A stretch of 8,198 nucleotides of DNA from an uncultured Streptococcus sp. (lineage in GTDB: Bacteria > Bacillota > Bacilli > Lactobacillales > Streptococcaceae), in assembly GCF_938020365.1 (NCBI RefSeq), contig NZ_CALIIB010000024.1:1-8198 (forward strand). The letters are read 5' to 3'. The first letter of the stretch is position 1, and each line of letters begins with the position of its first letter. Below, piece after piece: positions 6,347-8,198 of the stretch. The position numbers and the translations under genes are program-made. The notes under the pieces were generated by a model, which saw only the letters and a program-made list of their open reading frames with translations, was not told where the DNA came from and ran no database searches.

Positions 6347-6418
6347 TCAATTTACTAAACGATAGTAGCGATGTTGGCTTGCATAGGGGACATCTTACCC
6401 CACCAAAATATATTCTTT
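6347..6418 (-). pseudogene. Remnant 3' end of a third lipoprotein gene
   Basis: The minus strand reads KEYILVG, a stop (6395-6397), then DVPYASQHRYYRLVN and a TGA. This aligns in frame with the end of the distal lipoprotein (KERILVG-Q-DFTYASQHPYYRVAN), the stop replacing its Gln205. The spacer from the remnant's last codon to the next start is 26 bp and nearly identical to that between the two intact genes. Only about 24 codons survive; the signal peptide, linker and DUF6287 opening are gone, probably by a deletion that joined the promoter region to the tail. It now lies in the 5' UTR of the lipoprotein operon. Confidence 0.85.
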
Positions 6419-6450
6419 AAAGCTTTTACTTTGTAACAAAAGAAATATTT

Positions 6451-6467
6451 TGTAATCTAATTGTAAT
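6451..6467 (+). promoter_or_regulatory. VicR/WalR-type box over the lipoprotein promoter
   Basis: TGTAAT-CTAAT-TGTAAT is a perfect direct repeat of the form TGTWAH-N5-TGTWAH, the recognition pattern known for the WalR/VicR response regulator of low-GC Gram-positives. A third half-site TGTAAC is at 6432-6437. The box covers the -10 (6460-6465) and start region, a location that suggests repression. AT-rich DNA can produce such matches by chance. Confidence 0.55.
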
Positions 6468-6488
6468 CCTATGAAATAATTTTGTCAA
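6460..6488 (-). promoter_or_regulatory. Strong promoter of the lipoprotein operon
   Basis: On the minus strand a consensus -35 TTGACA (6488-6483) is exactly 17 bases from TACAAT (6465-6460). Transcription would begin near 6453, leaving about 130 nt before the first intact lipoprotein start, most of it the decayed third copy. This is the best-formed promoter in the window. The A/T-rich DNA from 6489 to 6549 shows nothing else I recognise. Confidence 0.78.
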
Positions 6489-6548
6489 CATTCTGTGTGA
6501 TATTTTTCTCAAAATTTATCTGCAATTTATGAAAATGCCTTTTTGATG

Positions 6549-6581
6549 CAAAAACGAGGCTGGGACAAAAGTCCTAGCCTC
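6549..6581 (-). terminator. Terminator at the end of repeat B
   Basis: On the minus strand the same GAGGCTAGGAC/GTCCCAGCCTC hairpin as in copy A (6581-6556) is followed by GTTTTTGC. It would end the leftward polA-side transcript before the lipoprotein promoter. Confidence 0.75.
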
Positions 6582-6730
6582 TCAATTGTCTTTGGATTGT
6601 CGAGCAAGACGCAGTGGTTGAGTGGGCTCTACTACGCTGATTTCATCAGCTTTTACAGCCCTACTCAACTGTGCGGAGGTGGGACGACGAAATCGAATTC
6701 TAACGAATGACCGATTTCTGTCCCACTCTC
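6556..6730 (-). repeat. Intergenic MITE-like repeat, copy B (175 bp, inverted)
   Basis: This is the reverse complement of 3101-3275; I compared the two base by base and saw no difference, and the flanks diverge at once on the left (GAAGC versus AAAAT) and after one mismatch within a T-run on the right. It begins 8 bp after the stop of the P-loop kinase-like gene, in that gene's sense orientation. Copy A likewise begins 3 bp after the DUF975 stop. With copy A it brackets 3,280 bp holding the fucosidase and the lipoprotein cluster. Confidence 0.9.
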
Positions 6731-6738
6731 GCTTCGTT

Positions 6739-7236
6739 TCAAATTTCCTCTAAATCCTGAACGATCCGCTCAAAGGCTGCCTCCAAGGAATCTTCGTCTC
6801 TAAAGAATGATTCCTCTTCCCAGCCTAAGAAATCTCGATCTTTCCACCAGCGTCTCATATCAGCTGGGGTGAATTCCTCCTGCTTGGTTCTGGTCTGATG
6901 GCGACGGACGGTTTCTTCAAAAGTCAAATCATAGTAATAGGCTCGGGTCTGAGGACCAAACAAAGTCCGCAACCGCTCCAGCATGTGGCCATAAATATCT
7001 GTCTCGTAGAAACCTTCTACCAAGACCAGCAAGTCATGCTCGTAGCCAAAATGAGCTAGGCTTTCCGTCAAATCAATAGATAGGTTGCCCGGCTCAACCT
7101 TTTCCTTGAGCATGTCCCGTCTAACTGTGTCCTGCGCAATCAAAAGAGTCCCACGACCATAGTATGCCTGCAGTTTCTTAGCCAGACTCGACTTGCCAGA
7201 GCCGGAATTGCCACGAATGATGACTAACTTGGCCAT
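6739..7236 (-). CDS. Small P-loop kinase-like (AAA) protein
   Basis: A 165-residue cytoplasmic protein with Walker A GNSGSGKSS (9-17), AQDTVRRDM (34-42, an acceptor-site-like Asp/Arg region) and LVLVEGFYETD (70-80, Walker B type). A lid-like segment VRRHQTRTK (110-118) and a Trp-rich helix RRWWKDRDFLGWEEE (128-142) follow. The fold is that of small-molecule or nucleoside kinases and zeta-toxin-like ATPases; the substrate cannot be named. No antitoxin-like partner is next to it, so a toxin role is not supported. The start follows the previous gene's stop by one base, with a modest AGGCGA site, so translation is probably coupled to the CoA-binding protein. It ends in repeat B and its terminator. 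It is only loosely similar to the other P-loop protein at 310-948. Confidence 0.78.
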   Translation of the reverse strand: MAKLVIIRGNSGSGKSSLAKKLQAYYGRGTLLIAQDTVRRDMLKEKVEPGNLSIDLTESLAHFGYEHDLLVLVEGFYETDIYGHMLERLRTLFGPQTRAYYYDLTFEETVRRHQTRTKQEEFTPADMRRWWKDRDFLGWEEESFFRDEDSLEAAFERIVQDLEEI

Positions 7237-7237
7237 C

Positions 7238-7675
7238 TTATTCGCCTAGAATCAAGCGAGTATGCTCGCGTTTGATGCAGCGATCCATAACGATATCTTC
7301 GCGACCAGCTGCCCGCAAAATCTGCTCAGCTTCTTCATTTTCCAAGCCCAACTGAGCCCAGAAAATCTTGACATCTGCTTCCAGAAAATCACGCGCCACA
7401 TCTGGCAAAAACTCGCTACGACGGTAAACATCGACAATATCCACTGGGAAAGGGATATCTTTGAGACTGGCATAAACAGTTTCACCAAAAATCTGACTGC
7501 CCGCTGCTCGCGGATTAACCGGGATAATGCGATAGCCCCGCTCCTGCATCTCCTTGGATACACGGTTACTGGTTGTTTCTTCGCGGTCAGACAGGCCAAC
7601 AACGGCAATCACCTTGCTGTTTTCCAGATAGCGCTTGACAACGCCGTCACTGGGATTTTGAAAATGGTAAGTCAT
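7238..7675 (-). CDS. CoA-binding domain protein, YccU type
   Basis: A 145-residue single-domain Rossmann protein of the CoA-binding (succinyl-CoA-synthetase-like) family. Visible motifs are VIAVVGLSDREETTSNRVS (22-40, nucleotide loop), IIPVNPR (50-56), VDIVDVYRRSEFLP (78-91), KIFWAQLG (103-110) and the terminal VMDRCIKREH (129-138), with a conserved Cys133. The length is normal for the family. Binding of CoA or a similar nucleotide is expected; no reaction is established. The start at 7675 has AGGAGG 7 bases upstream. It is followed, one base later, by the P-loop kinase-like gene and preceded by polA in the same direction, so it may be read from polA or from a promoter in the repeat-bearing gap; I see no convincing one. 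Confidence 0.92.
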   Translation of the reverse strand: MTYHFQNPSDGVVKRYLENSKVIAVVGLSDREETTSNRVSKEMQERGYRIIPVNPRAAGSQIFGETVYASLKDIPFPVDIVDVYRRSEFLPDVARDFLEADVKIFWAQLGLENEEAEQILRAAGREDIVMDRCIKREHTRLILGE

Positions 7676-7727
7676 AAACTTCCTCCTGTTTTATAAATAA
7701 TTTTTAACTTTTTTAACAATGATATAT

Positions 7728-7764
7728 TAGCTGAACATGAGCTAAAACTTCGAAAAGAGATAAA
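7728..7764 (-). repeat. Direct repeat, unit 2, upstream of the CoA-binding gene
   Basis: On the minus strand TTTATCTCTTTTCGAA is followed by GTTTTAGCTCATGTTCAGCTAA. It repeats unit 1 with about six differences and one gap. It holds a small inverted repeat TTAGCT/AGCTAA with a 7-base loop. It ends about 50 bp before the gene start. Confidence 0.7.
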
Positions 7765-7785
7765 TTCTCCAAAATCTTGCAAGCC

Positions 7786-7822
7786 TAACTGAACACGAGC
7801 TAAAACCTTGGAAAATAGATAA
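7786..7822 (-). repeat. Direct repeat, unit 1, downstream of polA
   Basis: On the minus strand TTATCTATTTTCCAAG is followed by GTTTTAGCTCGTGTTCAGTTA. The two units are 58 bp apart start to start. The AGCT/AGTT arms here still pair through a G-U. Neither unit is followed by a U-run, so they are not terminators. Confidence 0.7.
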
Positions 7823-7856
7823 TTCGTTCTAAGAGCATGGCTCCTTCGTCCGAATT
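7821..7856 (-). other. Stem-loop downstream of polA
   Basis: AATTCG (7821-7826) pairs with CGAATT (7851-7856), and GAGC/GCTC (7833-7836 with 7840-7843) can form inside. It lies 40 bp after the polA stop. The following bases on the minus strand (ATCTATTTTCC) are too weak for an intrinsic terminator, so read-through into the CoA-binding gene is likely. It may be an RNA 3'-end or processing structure. Confidence 0.35.
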
Positions 7857-7896
7857 CCTAATTTTCAGTCGGTTTTGACGCTCTTTGTATCTTGTT

Positions 7897-8198
7897 TTAT
7901 TTCGCCTCGTACCAAGTTTGGCCGGCATTTTCATCAGCTACCAGTGGGACGGCCAGCTCAATCGCGGCTTCCATGGTTTCTTTGACTAACTGGCGGACGG
8001 CTGTTAGCTCGTCATTTGGCACTTCCAGTACGATTTCATCGTGAACCTGCAAGAGCATGCGAGACTTGAAATTCTTCTCTGTCAGTGCTCGGTCCAGATT
8101 AATCATAGCGACTTTGAGAATGTCTGCGGCGGAGCCTTGGATCGGGCTGTTAATGGCTGTGCGCTCCGCAAAATTTCGGATGTTAAAGTTGCGGGAAT
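7897..8198 (-). CDS. polA: DNA polymerase I, C-terminal end (partial)
   Basis: The last 99 residues of DNA polymerase I; the 5' part lies beyond the right edge, with the frame open from 8196. The visible part begins SRNFNIRNFAERTAINSPIQG, followed by SAADILKVAMI, and contains motif C LLQVHDEIVLEVP (HDE with the catalytic metal-binding Asp of the palm). It ends in the usual GQTWYEAK. The enzyme fills gaps in excision repair and replaces RNA primers during lagging-strand synthesis. The fingers O-helix and the exonuclease domains cannot be judged here. It is the first visible gene of a leftward set with the CoA-binding protein and the P-loop protein. Confidence 0.97.
   Translation of the reverse strand, partial: SRNFNIRNFAERTAINSPIQGSAADILKVAMINLDRALTEKNFKSRMLLQVHDEIVLEVPNDELTAVRQLVKETMEAAIELAVPLVADENAGQTWYEAK

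Noticed and set aside
3101..6730. Composite transposon
   Set aside because: The repeats have no transposase or coding potential, and I find no target-site duplication around either copy; a MITE-like or recombination boundary is the most that can be said.
6739..7236. Zeta-type toxin
   Set aside because: It shares only the P-loop with such toxins and has no epsilon-like antitoxin next to it; its partner is a CoA-binding protein.
7262..7696. Open frame on the plus strand, antisense to the CoA-binding gene
   Set aside because: It is fully covered by a well-supported gene on the opposite strand and has no motif of its own.

Overview
The window reads as chromosomal DNA of an oral, mitis/sanguinis-type Streptococcus. 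The case rests on protein character (tgt, a DUF975 membrane protein, Ser-rich DUF6287-type lipoproteins), AGGAGG ribosome binding sites, extended -10 promoters and short intergenic repeats. The species assignment is inference; there is no rRNA gene here.

Layout. At the left edge (1-309) is a leftward promoter with the start of a foldable leader for a gene outside the window, and a terminator that closes the next unit. That unit, leftward, is tgt (queuine/preQ1 tRNA-ribosyltransferase) followed by a small P-loop uridine-kinase-like gene. Divergent from tgt is a rightward DUF975 integral membrane protein. From 3101 to 6730 lies an island bounded by two 175-bp repeats that are identical by eye and inverted (3101-3275 and 6556-6730). 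Inside it, all leftward, are a GH29 alpha-L-fucosidase with its own promoter and a cre-like site, a bidirectional terminator, two tandem paralogous lipoprotein genes, and a 24-codon decayed tail of a third copy. The lipoprotein genes share one strong promoter whose -10 is covered by a perfect TGTAAT-N5-TGTAAT box of the VicR/WalR type. To the right, leftward and probably one transcript, are the 3' end of polA (cut by the window edge), a CoA-binding (YccU-type) protein and a small P-loop kinase-like protein, ended by the right-hand repeat.

How the parts fit. The outer genes are housekeeping: DNA polymerase I, tRNA modification, nucleotide kinase-like proteins. The inner island is accessory: a cytoplasmic glycosidase apparently under carbon control, and an envelope lipoprotein family that has been duplicating, exchanging its C-terminal core and decaying, apparently under cell-wall-stress control. 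Both repeat copies sit 3-8 bp after the stop codon of an outward gene, in that gene's sense orientation, and end in a hairpin plus U-run. They therefore also act as plausible transcription terminators insulating the island. The main points for follow-up are the identical inverted repeats (possible inversion or mobile boundary), the lipoprotein mosaic with its VicR-type box, and a pair of direct repeats between polA and the CoA-binding gene.
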